Shown: in pieces, positions 50,120 through 60,697 of the stretch
Position numbering within the stretch: the first letter of the stretch is position 1
How the letters are laid out: each line of letters starts with the position of its first letter
Assembly: GCA_036365455.1 (NCBI GenBank)
Contig: JAWQUS010000019.1
Location: 11,322,001-11,386,000 of the forward strand
DNA length: 64,000 nucleotides
Source of the DNA: Macrosoma leucophasiata
Lineage: Eukaryota > Arthropoda > Insecta > Lepidoptera > Hedylidae
Direction of reading: 5' to 3'
Position numbers and translations under genes: made by a program
The notes under the pieces: generated by a model
The model's database searches: none
Told to the model about the DNA's origin: nothing
What the model saw: only the letters and a program-made list of their open reading frames with translations

Positions 50120-50226
50120 ATGGTGGAGTTCCAAGTAAGAGCTAATCTATTTACCGCCGAATGGTAGTGTTCAGAACTATCGTGTTCCGGTTAGATGGTA
50201 ATTTATGGCTCCGTAGTAACTGTCCG
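50120..50226 (+). repeat. FamA A2 fragment
   Basis: GGTGGAGTTCCAAGTAAGAG to GGTAATTTATGGCTCCGTAG directly after the A1 copy. Confidence 0.55.
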
Positions 50227-50281
50227 TAAGTCAGTCCATATCAGTGAGTATTATAAGGAAATTTTCAACTTGTTCGAGTAA

Positions 50282-50407
50282 GCCAGGGTTGTACCACGAT
50301 ATTTGTAAAAATTAAAGCTATTGTCACATTTCACCTTCTCTAACTTATAGAAATCTGTTAAAGTTGGAGAAGGATGTGAAATGTTACAATAACTTTAACT
50401 TTAACAA
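50282..50407. repeat. hairpin MITE K copy 2
   Basis: TTCACCTTCTCTAACTTAT and TTGGAGAAGGATGTGAAATG arms; left outer end GGTTGTACCACGATATTTG; right end abuts repeat D. Confidence 0.65.
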
Positions 50408-50640
50408 ATGGCACACCGCGGACACTACGCCAAAATTCCATACAAAAGCTTAATTTGGTCTCTTATACACAGACATCAATCAGTGACGTGTATTTACACG
50501 TGCACCTGTGTGCGTAGCACGTAGAGAATACCAAACGTCTCCCATAAGAAGGAAGGAGGTTGGGTGAGGCGGGGAAATCGGGCGGGACGTCGAAGTGTCC
50601 ATTCTATACGTAGTATTATTACATATTCTCTGCAAATGGT
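50408..50640 (-). repeat. repeat D copy 3
   Basis: GGCACACCGCGGACACTACG, GTGCACCTGTGTGCGTAGCA and CGTCGAAGTGTCCATTCTAT. Confidence 0.7.
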
Positions 50641-50860
50641 GTGGTGCAAGGTGCGAGCAAGTGGATTAGTCACACTTACTCGAACAAGTTGAAAATTTCC
50701 GTTCAGTGATTTCAAGCTTTGCTCAGTGTGGTAAAACATATCCCCGAGCTCTGTCACTACCAGTTTCATGATACATAAAAGTCAAAACAAAATTGAGCCT
50801 ATATTACTTTATCAATATAAGCCTTCAAATCGCCATTATTGGAAATGATACGGCTGAATT

Positions 50861-51766
50861 AATGCTTCCGTCACACAGCCGACGTGACAGGACGTGGGCG
50901 CGACGTTTCCATGCTAAAATATCATTTAAACTGTACTGACAGTTCTAAGCATACTTTGCCCAAAGTAAAGTTTGGTCTGTGAACCCAATCTCAGACTCAC
51001 ATGAATGTGAACTATTATATGCTTGTTAGACAATTTTACTTTATTTTTTTGAATAGCGACTATAAAAATAATTCAGCATTCAGTGAATTTAATTTCAGGA
51101 CCTACTTATTGACAGGTCTGACCATTTATCAGAAAATCAAATAAATGGCTGTTAACACCATTGGTGGCCACCTATCGACATTGCTGTCGTCATTGTCATT
51201 GCTGTCAAATTCTCATGTCAATTTTTACTGAAAGCCTGACTACCAAATTCTGATCATTCTTTCTCAGTTTCTTTTGAAATGGGGAAATGGAGAAATTTGT
51301 AAATAATTGATGCTTTCTTTGACAGTTTCTGTTTAATTTATTATATGGTTATGATTATTATTAGTGGTTATTCACTCTAGGTTAGGTTAAAAAAAATGAC
51401 GATGTAAAAGTGCTCTCGAGGAGCCTAATTATAATTATATGAAATAAATACTTTACATAACTAAATAACAATAATCTAAATAATTTACCATTATCGCTTG
51501 TTTATCACCTATGACAGCAAGAACATCAATCAGATTATCACTTAGTTTTAAAGGAGCTACAAATTGACATGAAAATTTGAGAGCAATGACAATGACAACA
51601 GCAATGTCGATAGGCGGACGGCTTCCAGATATGTCAGTGGAGGAGTTCGGACGTTCGGAGTTATAGAAAACAATGCGCCGGACAATAAATATCATGCACG
51701 ACACTGTATCAAGTGTGTCCACGTCACGCGAACGTCCTGTCCCATCCGCCGTGTGACTCAGGCATA
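50861..51766. mobile_element. long-TIR element U with nested repeats
   Basis: Left AATGCTTCCGTCACACAGCC then GTGACAGGACGTGGGCG, right GAACGTCCTGTCCCATCCGC then GTGTGACTCAGGCATA: about 50-bp imperfect TIRs. Inside lies MITE Q copy 2 (51163-51630), itself split by repeat R (51240-51450). Confidence 0.5.
51163..51630. repeat. MITE Q copy 2, split by repeat R
   Basis: Left GCCACCTATCGACATTGCTG, right CAGCAATGTCGATAGGCGG; the interior AATCAGATTATCACTTAGTT and TTTTAAAGGAGCTACAAATT match copy 1. R (plus) ends CCTAATTATAATTATATGAA. Confidence 0.65.
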
Positions 51767-52269
51767 ACGAAGAGCGCAGATTAGATCCAATTCCTGCGGT
51801 CAGACCACTTTGGATCCAACTAGCTCTAATAGGATCCACGCCTTTTGCATTGAAGCAGTGCTATTAACGGTGGCAGCTATTTTGGATCCATTTAACAGCT
51901 ATACCGATTCTTGGATGCTGAAGATATTGGTTTTAATAGTTATTGAAAGAAAGAAAAATAGAAAGAAAGACTATTTTTCAGACACACACAGTATATCACT
52001 AAGTAAATAAATAAAAGAAAAAAGTTACTGGCAGTCGTCCGCGATGATATTGGCACAAAAACAGTAAATTTACTTTTAGATTATAAAGAAACGGAAAGAA
52101 AAATTTGACTTCGGGCAGGAATTGAACCTGCGACCTCAAATGTACTTTTTCGGGATTCAAATTATCTTCATCTAAAACTTAATTACAATGAGCTCAGCTG
52201 TTTTGTGGTAAAAGCGTAACAGACAGACAGATATAATTACTTTTTTATTTCAAGAAGTGGCGAAAACAA
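51767..52269. other. no recognised gene; repeat F fragment
   Basis: 52087-52140 is a minus-strand F fragment (GGAAAGAAAAATTTGACTTC, GGAATTGAACCTGCGACC). Four GGATCCA motifs at 51811-51895 are a local curiosity. Nothing else. Confidence 0.45.
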
Positions 52270-52630
52270 TAAGCTTGTTACAGTTTGCATATCAATGTGA
52301 TGGTAAGTAATACTATAAACGTCTACATTTCAACCGCATTACCTAATATACTTGCCGCTAGATGATGAACACCCACACGAAGACCAAGGTCAAAATGCAG
52401 ATGCGTTACCACCCCTGAAGCCTAACGTGTTATGCCTCTGTGCCGAAATTTACAGGGCCGTACATTACCACCTGACCGAAACACGATGGTGCTAAACACT
52501 ACCATTTAGCGGCAAGTAAATTAGGTAATGCGTTGGTGCCTACGCCCGCGAGCTCTGTCACTGGAGCTCTACCACCAGTAGACTTATCATCAATGTGAAC
52601 GCGCTTGTTTGTCACTTCATGACATAAAAA
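52270..52630. repeat. FamA mosaic of both orientations
   Basis: Tail piece (minus), ACCGCATTACCTAATATACT piece (plus, about 52329-52363), a long minus copy (52365-52582) to GCTCTACCACCAGT, then a plus tail CATCAATGTGAACGCGCTTG to ATGACATAAAAAA. Confidence 0.6.
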
Positions 52631-52829
52631 AGTCAAATAGTTGTTATAAACAGATAATAACATGTTTTCTGATAAAAGTATGTCAGTGAACTCAAAATAA
52701 ATAGATATAAATAAATGAGGAAATTATATTAGAATAGAAGTTCTAACAGTCTTGAACCATGTGAGCGTAAACAGGGAAAAGGTTAAACGTGTTATTTTTA
52801 TAATAATTACAGTATCCAAAAAGAAATAA

Positions 52830-53012
52830 AGCATATCGACCTCAGGAAGACACGTCGGCTTATTTCGGATCTATAGAGCGAGCTAGACAGTCCACAAACC
52901 GAGGAAGATGGCGGGAGATCGTGAAGAGAGCTGTGTCTGCCTCCAACACCAACGCATACGCCTCGACGTGACCACGACCACTCTGACAAGAGTGACAAGA
53001 AAGAGAAGAGGG
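52830..53012 (+). pseudogene. LINE1-like 3' end fragment
   Basis: The translation around RSIERARQSTNRGRWREIVK then RAVSASNT, and the end CCACGACCACTCTGACAAGA followed by GTGACAAGAAAGAGAAGAG, parallel LINE1's WRRVVKQATNPEVTTTTTL and AAAAGAGAAGAG end. Confidence 0.55.
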
Positions 53013-53218
53013 CGTTATCTCTTTCGCACCTTACCTATTTGACGTTTGTCGACCATTTTCATCGAGTTTTGACTAATAGTAGTAGTAGGTAGTGTGCAGC
53101 AGAGATAACGCTCTATAAAGTCGATACTAGCCGATTGTCACTTTCATATGCTCGATATGCATTGTTTCTTGATTAGCACTGTACTTATACTAATATTTTT
53201 CGGTATTTTTTTTCTGGT

Positions 53219-53485
53219 GACTGTCTCGGTAGTCGAGTGGTAGCAGGCCAGTACTGCTTCACCAGGGTCCTGGTCCCGGGTCAGGGGCTATCAAAGATAA
53301 GGATCACACCCTTTGTCTCTGATGCTATTTGGCTTTTTTCATTTTTTGAACGTTTTCCAGCGCCAACTTTTAGAGTCTCGCGATGTGTCCGGAGATGTCA
53401 ATAGGCTTGCCACCCGTTCATGGGCCAAAACATGACCGGCAAATTGTAGGTATTTGCATAAATGTTTACCTATGCCCTCTTTTGA
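53219..53485 (+). mobile_element. SINE-B, diverged
   Basis: TCGGTAGTCGAGTGGTAGCA (box A), GTCCTGGTCCCGGGTCAGG (damaged box B), CGGAGATGTCAATAGGCTTG; tail degraded. Confidence 0.7.
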
Positions 53486-53630
53486 GAAAACAGATATCAT
53501 ACATAATAGATGTAATATTGTCTCTCACTTTTAAGATATTCAAACCACTGGCAATGCATCTACATTAATATCTCCAGTGTTTAGGTACATATTTATAGTC
53601 CAAATATAAATGGAAAGAGAAAAAACATAT

Positions 53631-53915
53631 GTTTTTTTTAATGAAAGTGGCAAACAAGCATGCAGTTCACATTGATGTTAAGTCGAAGCTGACAAGATGA
53701 TGTCATAATCGAAAGCTCACTCTTGAGTCCATATCTCGACAGGATATGGACTCAGGAGTGTGGAAATGCATTTACGTTGAAATGTCTGGATGTCTGGAGA
53801 CCAAGATCAAAATGCAGATGTGTTGCCACCACTGAGACCTAAGTAGTTATGTCTCTGTGATAGTTATGACGGTGCCATATATTACCATCTAACCGGAACA
53901 CGCTAGTGCTACACG
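53631..53915 (-). repeat. FamA with internal fold-back
   Basis: A 3' tail (53631-53690), an unrelated stretch containing a palindrome (53718-53734 with 53744-53760, 16 of 17 paired: CACTCTTGAGTCCATAT / ATATGGACTCAGGAGTG), then A2 middle (53795-53915). Confidence 0.55.
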
Positions 53916-54369
53916 ATAGGTCCGATCCTGTGTTTCATGACCCGCAGCGCTAGCGAGCTTGACTCGACTCGACCTGCTGATAGGTAGGACTGAAATCACC
54001 CGACCAGGGTTCGAGACCCGTGTGAAGGAGGTTCCCTCCTGGGGCGCGGCCACAAGCCCAGTCAGAGCCAGGGCAATGGTTGCGCGGTATAACTGTGGGC
54101 GTCGTCATCTTGGTGGGGATGCCCTTTTGTTGTTGCAGCCGAGTGCCGAAGAAGCCGGCTACAAACACTGGGAAAAGAGAAGAGGATGAGAGCGCGTCAG
54201 GACCTGGATGCCAATATCATGGTGACATGAGTCCATGTGCAAGGCCTCAAGAGGGTGCCAAACGCCATCCTGCAGCCGCTGGGCAGAAGAAGCTGTAGCA
54301 GATTGGGATGCACCGGTGCTGCATCCGCATCGTGCGAATGGTGAGCGTGATGATGAACCATTTTCGAAA
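53916..54369. other. GC-richer unidentified sequence
   Basis: Possibly a retroelement leader: CTGCTGATAGGTAGGACTGA, GGGGCGCGGCCACAAGCCC, GTGGGCGTCGTCATCTTGG. Overlapping frames of about 72-76 codons on both strands show no domain I recognise. Confidence 0.35.
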
Positions 54370-54580
54370 AATCTTTAAAAAAAACTGGTTGCCTGTAAAG
54401 TCAGTTTTACGGGCGAAGATTTTACGTGACAACGTCTTTTTCTCGGTAGAAAGGCATTCGCCGGTCCGGCAGGCCTCTCTCTCGTTCGGTGACTCATCGT
54501 TACGTTACCGGGCGTTACACTTTTTCATGAGTGACTCCGAGCCGCAACCTAATTTAAGACGTTGTCACGTCAAAACAACA
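54370..54580. repeat. unknown CG-containing block with inverted ends
   Basis: TTTTACGTGACAACGTCTT (about 54419-54438) is inverted at about 54558-54577 (AAGACGTTGTCACGTCAAAA). Between them: GTAGAAAGGCATTCGCCGGT, CTCGTTCGGTGACTCATCG, CATGAGTGACTCCGAGCCG. Composition unlike the AT-rich surroundings. I remember similar sequence in other animal genomes but cannot name the family. Confidence 0.4.
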
Positions 54581-54882
54581 ATTACCTAGAGTGAATAACT
54601 ATTACATACAGTAAAAGTAAAACCAGACATAAGGTGAATTGAAATAGAGATAAAAAATTACAGTTAAACATCATAAAAAAAATCTATTCCTTCCTAAATA
54701 GCTTCTTTTGTTCCAAAATTACAGTGTCTACTTTCTCCTTATCTTGCGCAAATATAGCACATAACATTATCTTTTATTATATTACTTAAGTAGATTGCCA
54801 CGTGCACGATATTAGGCAGCGAAAGAAAAAATCTACAGCAACTAATCTTTGAGATCTTATTTATTTTGAGCCCCTGGCTTGG

Positions 54883-55400
54883 ATGAAATTCTTTATTGTA
54901 GTTTTTGATACTTTTATAAATAAACATACAACCATAAAACATAATAACGTAGCGATGATGAGGTACACGTGGAGGATGATTCGTGGGAAAGTGCATCACC
55001 CGGATGTGCTGGAGGTCTTGCGACTCCGAGTGCCGGCCGAGAGCGCGGAGCAGCGCCGCCGACCGCAGCTGCTTCTTGTCCCTACCGCTAGATCTAACTT
55101 GCTCAAACACGCCTTTATGGTACGAGCAATAAGAGCTATAAATGTGATAGATAATTATGTTGACATTTTTAATTGCAGCTTGTCGAAATTCACAGAAATA
55201 GCGTACAGGTTTGCGGAGAATAATTTATTTTAAGATTTTGTGCCTATTTTTTATTGTTTTTTTTTACTTTTATTTGTATTATTAACTATTTTGTTTTATG
55301 TTTTCTGTGCCATTATTATTTTGTTATGTTTAATTGCAGTACCGTATTGATTTATCTGTAATGGTCTGTAATTTAGCTTTGAAATAAATAAATAAATTAT
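54883..55400 (+). pseudogene. LINE7 polymerase C-terminal end and 3' UTR
   Basis: Frame HHPDVLEVLRLRVPAESAEQ then RRRPQLLLVPTARSNLLKHA and VDIFNCSLSKFTEIAYRF resembles the last segment of LINE polymerases (RTNLLK..PL.RA...DIFNCSL..F). The frame stops at 55233 and a 3' end with GCTTTGAAATAAATAAATAA follows. 5' truncated, inactive. Confidence 0.6.
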
Positions 55401-55430
55401 CAATTTTTAATCGACTTCAAAAAGGAGAAG

Positions 55431-55518
55431 GTTCTCAATTCGCCTGTGTTTTTTTTTTTTGAAAATTAGGATAATTAACCCTGATTTTCAAAAAAAAAAA
55501 AACAGGCGAATTGAGAAC
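55431..55518. repeat. long perfect-armed hairpin
   Basis: GTTCTCAATTCGCCTGT (55431-55447) and ACAGGCGAATTGAGAAC (55502-55518) with inner T12/A12 and GAAAATTAGG/CCTGATTTTC also pairing: about 38 bp of stem. Confidence 0.85.
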
Positions 55519-55663
55519 GAGAGGCGGGTTTAAGGTACGCAATGACTTTTTTATTTTTGTTGTGGGCTTCTGAAAATTGTATTATCCTTTTGTATAATTT
55601 ATGCGCGTGGATGTCGTTTTATAAATACGAGTAACTCCGGATGATTCCGGTCGTGTATTACAG

Positions 55664-55986
55664 ACAGAGCAACACCACCGGTCGCGGCGGACCAGAGGGA
55701 AGTAGCCATATGCAGGCTTTCCCCTCTGACAAAGTAAGTACAAATCCAATTGGGCATATATCTGTCGCCTAGAACTTTAAATGTGTGCGTGAAATTGTTT
55801 ATGTATTTTGTTAAAGTCAAGGTGTGAGTTTCGTAGTTATGGACGATTTTTGTAGTGTGTGTAAATATCACATGCATTTTTTTTGCGGGGGGGAAACGGT
55901 TTACAAACCCTGTTTTGCATCGGTAATAAACGCTATGGCTATCCCCTCCGGTCCGCCGCGGTGGCCGGTGGCCCGCATGCTCTATG
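55664..55986 (-). mobile_element. MITE-1, inverted orientation
   Basis: GAGCAACACCACCGGTCGCG left, GGCCGGTGGCCCGCATGCTC right; interior complementary to the other copies (GACGATTTTTGTAGTGTG). Confidence 0.8.
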
Positions 55987-56355
55987 GTTACTACTTTTAG
56001 GCGGTTGACCCCCAATTTTCTCTCTATTGCTTTCAGAGATTGTAGCCTTCAGTAAGCACGGACAAAATAAATATTTTATACGAAAATCAAACGAATATTG
56101 GCTGGTTCTGAAACAGCGATCAAATCCGTGTTGGTGGTAGAGTGGCTAATGACATTCGCGCGGACAAAGTAGCTTTGCGGATTTCAAGATATGCTGCCTT
56201 AGCGTGGATAAAGATTTAATAAGTATTTTGATTATTTATTTATTTCAGTGAGTCAAATAAATCTCAAAATCTGGTACCTTGTAGAATAAGATACCTGAAC
56301 TAACGGTACCGATTTCTTTTTATTATTCCCACTATTTTCTTTCACCATTTTTTAA
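55987..56355. other. no recognised gene
   Basis: Unique, nothing supported. Confidence 0.45.
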
Positions 56356-56545
56356 CTGCCTCGGTAGCCTAGTGGTTGTAGGCCACTACTACTACGCTGA
56401 GGTCCTGGGTTCGATTCCCGGGTAGTGGGTTATCAGAGATAAAGGTGTAAAATCCTATATCTCTGGTTCTATTGGGATTTTTCCATTTTCTGGAAATTTC
56501 CGAGTAGCTCGAAGTTTGGTAATGTGCCGAAAAGTTGCGTTTTTT
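56356..56545 (+). mobile_element. SINE-B, 3' truncated
   Basis: Clean head with CGGTAGCCTAGTGGTTGTAG and GGGTTCGATTCCCGGG, body to GTTTGGTAATGTGCCG, then unrelated sequence. Confidence 0.8.
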
Positions 56546-57756
56546 TTTTCTTTGATGTCATTTTACTTACCTTAAAAACATTTATAACGACTATTATCAT
56601 AATAGCTTCAATTTTTTGCCCCAAAGATTATCCCGTATTTCTAAAAACCTCTTGAGTTTTTGTATATTTTTAAGAAAAATTTCAAAAGAAAATGTTCTTT
56701 AATTCAAATAGATAATTATTATATTTCATTAGTTCAAGGAATATTACACCAACGGCATAAAACAAATCAGGAATTATTATTATAAAATAATTGCAATACA
56801 ATTAATGGGCCATTATTATTTCTTCATTTTTTTGTTACATACTTATCTTCAGTTTCGACTAGCATTATTAATTTTTGAAGCGTGCTGGTTGAGTTTCATT
56901 AATATTTAGCGGGAGGAGGTGGTTGTAATGTAGATGGTGTAAAGGTATATAACATAAACACTTACAGTTTTTGGTATGAATATAATGTTCTGACAGTTAC
57001 ACATAACACACCCACTAAGTTAGAAGGTGCAAGAAGTTAGATGAAGCAGAAGTACAAGCACAGAGATATAGTTCGGTAGAAAGAATAGTTGAGAAATGGA
57101 AGAGAAAGCGAGTTACATAAACTAAACTTATATGTAAACTAAAGTACGTTAGGCATACACGCGGGCGAGAGGCAAGCGTTCCGCGTCAAATCAGAGTCGA
57201 GACTGGTTTTGCCGCCATGCGCCAACGTGGTCCGTGCCGTATGGCGTGCGCGTGCAATACATCGCGCGTTATGTAGGATTTATGTTCCGATACGTCTAGT
57301 GTTGTAGCGTGGTCGGTCCCCGTTGTCGTTGATACCCGGTACCAGAAATCAGGTATCGGGTGTATACCAGTTTAGTTAATGATTGTGTTATAGATAAATA
57401 TTCAAGTAATAGATAAACAATATAAATTTGTATAAATTATAAATATGTTTTAGTAGGTATGTATAATACTTTACTGTATTTATGTTTGTATAATTAACAT
57501 TTGTGTAAAATGTAGGAAAGGAGCCTACAAATATGTTTGATTACACCACGTGGATTTCGTAGATTATCAGTTGTAGAACAAAAACAGATATGTTGGTATT
57601 TTACCTAAAGCGTTAACAAATGATTCTTTGCAAATTAGCTAGTTTATAATATCGCGTGTAGCTACTATTTCTCTTTCTTTCTGTATTAAGTTTGCGTTAC
57701 TTTTTACTTTTTAAGTTTTGGTAGAGTTCCAAGTGTAGGCTCTTTTTTTAAATTTG
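56546..57756. other. long unassigned stretch
   Basis: AT-rich to 57150. 57155-57370 is CpG-rich (GGCGAGAGGCAAGCGTTCCG, GTGCCGTATGGCGTGCGCG) and includes GATACCCGGTACCAGAAATC facing CAGGTATCGGGTGTATACC; it could be an old element end or a promoter. No coding frame or RNA gene seen. Confidence 0.45.
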
Positions 57757-57823
57757 TATAGACCAACGTTTGACCAATAACTCGTCTGATGGAATGTGAA
57801 GATGTAGCCGAAGATGAAGCACA
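57757..57823 (-). repeat. LINE6 3' tail fragment
   Basis: TTGTATAGACCAACGTTTGA then CATTCCATC..., complement of the LINE6 end at 43200-43268. Confidence 0.55.
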
Positions 57824-57926
57824 TCTGCTTTTTGACCTCTGGTTTTTGGGCGGATGTCTATAAGCTGCAGTCATCACTTAACAACGTGAACTGCAAGCTC
57901 GTTTGCCACCTTCTTCACAAAAAAAA
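57815..57926 (+). repeat. FamA A2 3' fragment
   Basis: CATCTGCTTTTTGACCTCTG to CTCGTTTGCCACC and an A10 tail. Confidence 0.6.
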
Positions 57927-58159
57927 AATAAACTGTAACAAAAGCCTTCTCCACACCAACCAACCTCACATTAAACCCACACCTAGAGAATGGAAGGAAA
58001 AAATTAAATTCCCGTTCGTTCGACCATACAAGTCGAGGATATCTCCAAAGCCTTATATAATGCACGTTTGAACATGTTGAGATTGCTCATGGTGGAAAAT
58101 ACAGACTTTGAAAGAGAATTTCCTGTTTTTGTGAAACTGAAGCGGGAAATGAGCATACA

Positions 58160-58317
58160 ATTGTTTTGACAACTCGGTTAGTCCAGCGGTGCGAGACGAC
58201 CGGTTTATTCGAAGGATCACGGGTTCTATCCCCGCACTGGAACAAATATAACCTACAGATATTTTTGGTTTGGGTTTTGTGTGTGTACAACGGCACCCAC
58301 GACACAGGTATAGACCT
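58160..58317 (+). mobile_element. SINE-C, 3' truncated by FamA
   Basis: Box A-like GGTTAGTCCAGCGGTGCGAG, box B GGGTTCTATCCCCGC, then CAACGGCACCCACGACACAG. Confidence 0.8.
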
Positions 58318-58592
58318 AGTTTTTTTTATGAATTGGAAGTGGCAAATAGGCCTGCAGTTCACATTGATGTTAAGTGATGACTGCAGCAACACCCACACAA
58401 AGACCAAGGTCAAAATGCAGTTACCACTCCTGATCCTAAGGTGTTATGCATCTGTGCCGGAAATTACAGGCCATACATTACCGCCTGACCGGAACACGAT
58501 AGTGCTGAACACTACCATTTATCGGCAAGTACATAAGCTAATGCGGTGGTGCCTACGCGCGCGAGCTCCGTCACTGGAGCTCTACAACCAGC
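58318..58592 (-). repeat. FamA A1, full length
   Basis: Poly-T tail at SINE-C junction, GTTCACATTGATGTTAAGTG to GAGCTCTACAACCAG. Confidence 0.8.
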
Positions 58593-58730
58593 GTGATGAA
58601 AATGTAGACAAACATTACTTGCTAGCTTATAACTTATTATTTTATTATATACGGAATCATTTTTAAAGAGAGTCCGACTCGCATTATTTTTACATACATT
58701 CCCGGAACCCTTATTTGGAATATATTATTT

Positions 58731-59062
58731 ACTGCCTCGGTAGCCTAGTAACTGCCTCGGTAGCCTAGTGGTAGCAGGCCACTACTACTACGCTGAGGTC
58801 CTGGGTTCGATTCCCGGGTAGGGGGTTATCAGAGATAATGGTGTAAAGTCCTTTATCTCTGGTTCTATTGGGATTTTTCCATTTTCTGGAAACTTCCCAG
58901 TACCTCGAAGTTTGGTAATATGCCCGGAGATGTCAACAGACTCGCCACCTGTTACATGGGCCAAAACGTAACCGGCGAATCGTGGGTGTTTGCATGTATG
59001 CTTGAATGCATGCATTCACCTCTGCCTACCCCTTCGGGGATAACAGGCGTGAAGTTACGTTA
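58731..59062 (+). mobile_element. SINE-B, full length, with duplicated first 20 bases
   Basis: ACTGCCTCGGTAGCCTAGT is present twice (from 58731 and 58751), then the near-consensus element to CAGGCGTGAAGTTACGTT. Confidence 0.85.
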
Positions 59063-59250
59063 AGTCCTGGCTACTAACCCAAATCAATATAGGCAGATAA
59101 TTTCTCATTTTCAATTAGAGCTCAAAAGTCTAGGCACAAACTTGAAAAGGGTCTGGTCTGGACCCAAACTCGAGTAAAGATAACCAAATTTATTCCAAGT
59201 TTCGAAGATTAAACAAATAAATCAGTTATCGGTAGGAAATGTTTTATGGA

Positions 59251-59339
59251 ATATTAGCTGTGCGCACGACTACGTCCGCATAGATACTGAACAATAAAAT
59301 TGTTAAATTCTAAGCGGATAAAGTCGCGGGCACAGCTAG
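59251..59339 (+). mobile_element. Lep1-type Helitron 3' end only
   Basis: GCTGTGCGCACGACTACGTC hairpin with GATAAAGTCGCGGGCACAGC, ending CTAG|T; the rest of the element is missing. Confidence 0.65.
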
Positions 59340-59350
59340 TCTAATTAAAT

Positions 59351-59622
59351 ACTGGTGGCTCCAGTGACGGAGCTCGCGGGCGTAGGCACCACCGCATTAC
59401 CTAATATACTTGCCGCTAATTGGCAGTGTTCAGCACCATCGTGTTCCGGTCAGGTGGTAGTGTATGGCCTTGTAATTTCCGACACAGAGGCATAACACCT
59501 TAGGCCTCAGGAGTGGTAACGCATCTGCATTTTGACCTCAGTCTTTGCGTGGGTGTCTATAGGCTGCGGTCATCACTTAACATCAATGTGAACTGCATGC
59601 TTGTTTGCCCACACTTTCACAA
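59351..59622 (+). repeat. FamA A1, near full length
   Basis: ACTGGTGGCTCCAGTGACGG (six-base deletion in the start) to CATGCTTGTTTGCCC; no A tail. Confidence 0.75.
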
Positions 59623-59805
59623 CTCAACATATATGTTATCCTTCCGTATGCATATGTATGCCTCAATGAACATATTACCATACTGCCCATCCACGATATG
59701 CATTATATTACGTGCCTAGAATATTGTATGATTAAGTTGCGTTCATTTAGCTCTGGTCATTCCATGTAATATATATTATACTGATGAGGCTTTGATATTA
59801 TAAAC

Positions 59806-60108
59806 TGTCTCAGTAGCGTAGTGGTATCAGGCCACTACTATTACGTTGGAGGTCCGCTCGATTCCCGGGTCGGGATCAGAGATAACAGTTTAAAATCCTT
59901 CGTCTTTGGTTCTATTAGGATTTTTCCATTTCCTGGAAGATTCCAAGTACCTCGGAGTTTGGTATTGTGCCCCGAGATGGCAACAGGTTTGCCACCTGTT
60001 ACATGGGCCAAAAACGTAACCGGCGAGTCGTGGGTGTTTGCCTGTATGCTTGAATGCATGCATTTACCTCTGCCTACCCCTTCGGGGATGACAGGCGTGA
60101 AGTTAAGT
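59806..60108 (+). mobile_element. SINE-B (plus member of a convergent pair)
   Basis: CTCAGTAGCGTAGTGGTATC head, damaged box B (GCTCGATTCCCGGG), tail CGGGGATGACAGGCGTGAAG. Confidence 0.8.
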
Positions 60109-60155
60109 TACGATAATATAAACTTGTGGAATATAAGTTTAAGTACACGAAGATG

Positions 60156-60438
60156 CAACGTAACTTAGGCCTGTAATCCCCGAAGGGGTAGGCAGAGGTA
60201 AATGCATGCATTCAATCATACATACAAACACAAACGATTCGCCTTTTACTTTTTGGCCCATGTAACTGGCAAACCTATTGACATCTCCGGGCACATTACA
60301 AAACTTCGAGGTACTGAGAAACTTCCGGAAAATGGAAAAATCCCAACAGAACCAGAGATAAAGGATTTTTATCCCCCAACCCGGGAATTGAACCCAAGAC
60401 CTCAGCGTAGTAGTAGCAGGAGGCTACTGAGGCAGTTG
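60156..60438 (-). mobile_element. SINE-B (minus member of a convergent pair)
   Basis: Tail GTAACTTAGGCCTGTAATCC facing the previous copy 48 bp away, head with CCCGGGAATTGAACCC; box A partly deleted (GGAGGCTACTGAGGC). Confidence 0.8.
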
Positions 60439-60479
60439 CAGGTATATGCCAAAATGCCAAATAAAAACTATCTAATATT

Positions 60480-60498
60480 ACTGGTGGTAGAGATCTAG
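60480..60498 (+). repeat. FamA first 19 bases only
   Basis: ACTGGTGGTAGAGATCTAG then unrelated TAATTTTTTAATC. Confidence 0.45.
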
Positions 60499-60559
60499 AG
60501 TAATTTTTTAATCCCCATTAGATGTAACGCGCGGTTTTTTTTAATATTTTGTTTTCTAT

Positions 60560-60697
60560 ATAGTGTGGGTTTATGGATAGATCTTTCAAAAATGTTAGGG
60601 ACATGCTTAATATCATTTTTCGATTTAGGTAACCGTTTGTGACTTTTTAAGCTTTAAAGTGTAGATTTTCGTCACAGACAAGTGTCGGTAGACCGGT
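60560..60697 (+). repeat. repeat N fragment
   Basis: CTTTCAAAAATGTTAGGGAC, CTTTTTAAGCTTTAAAGTG and GACAAGTGTCGGTAGACC match the middle of 25058-25640. Confidence 0.55.

Noticed and set aside
54308..54589. 93-codon frame as a protein gene
   Set aside because: It crosses from unassigned DNA into the inverted-end block, with no domain recognised and no paralogue in the window.
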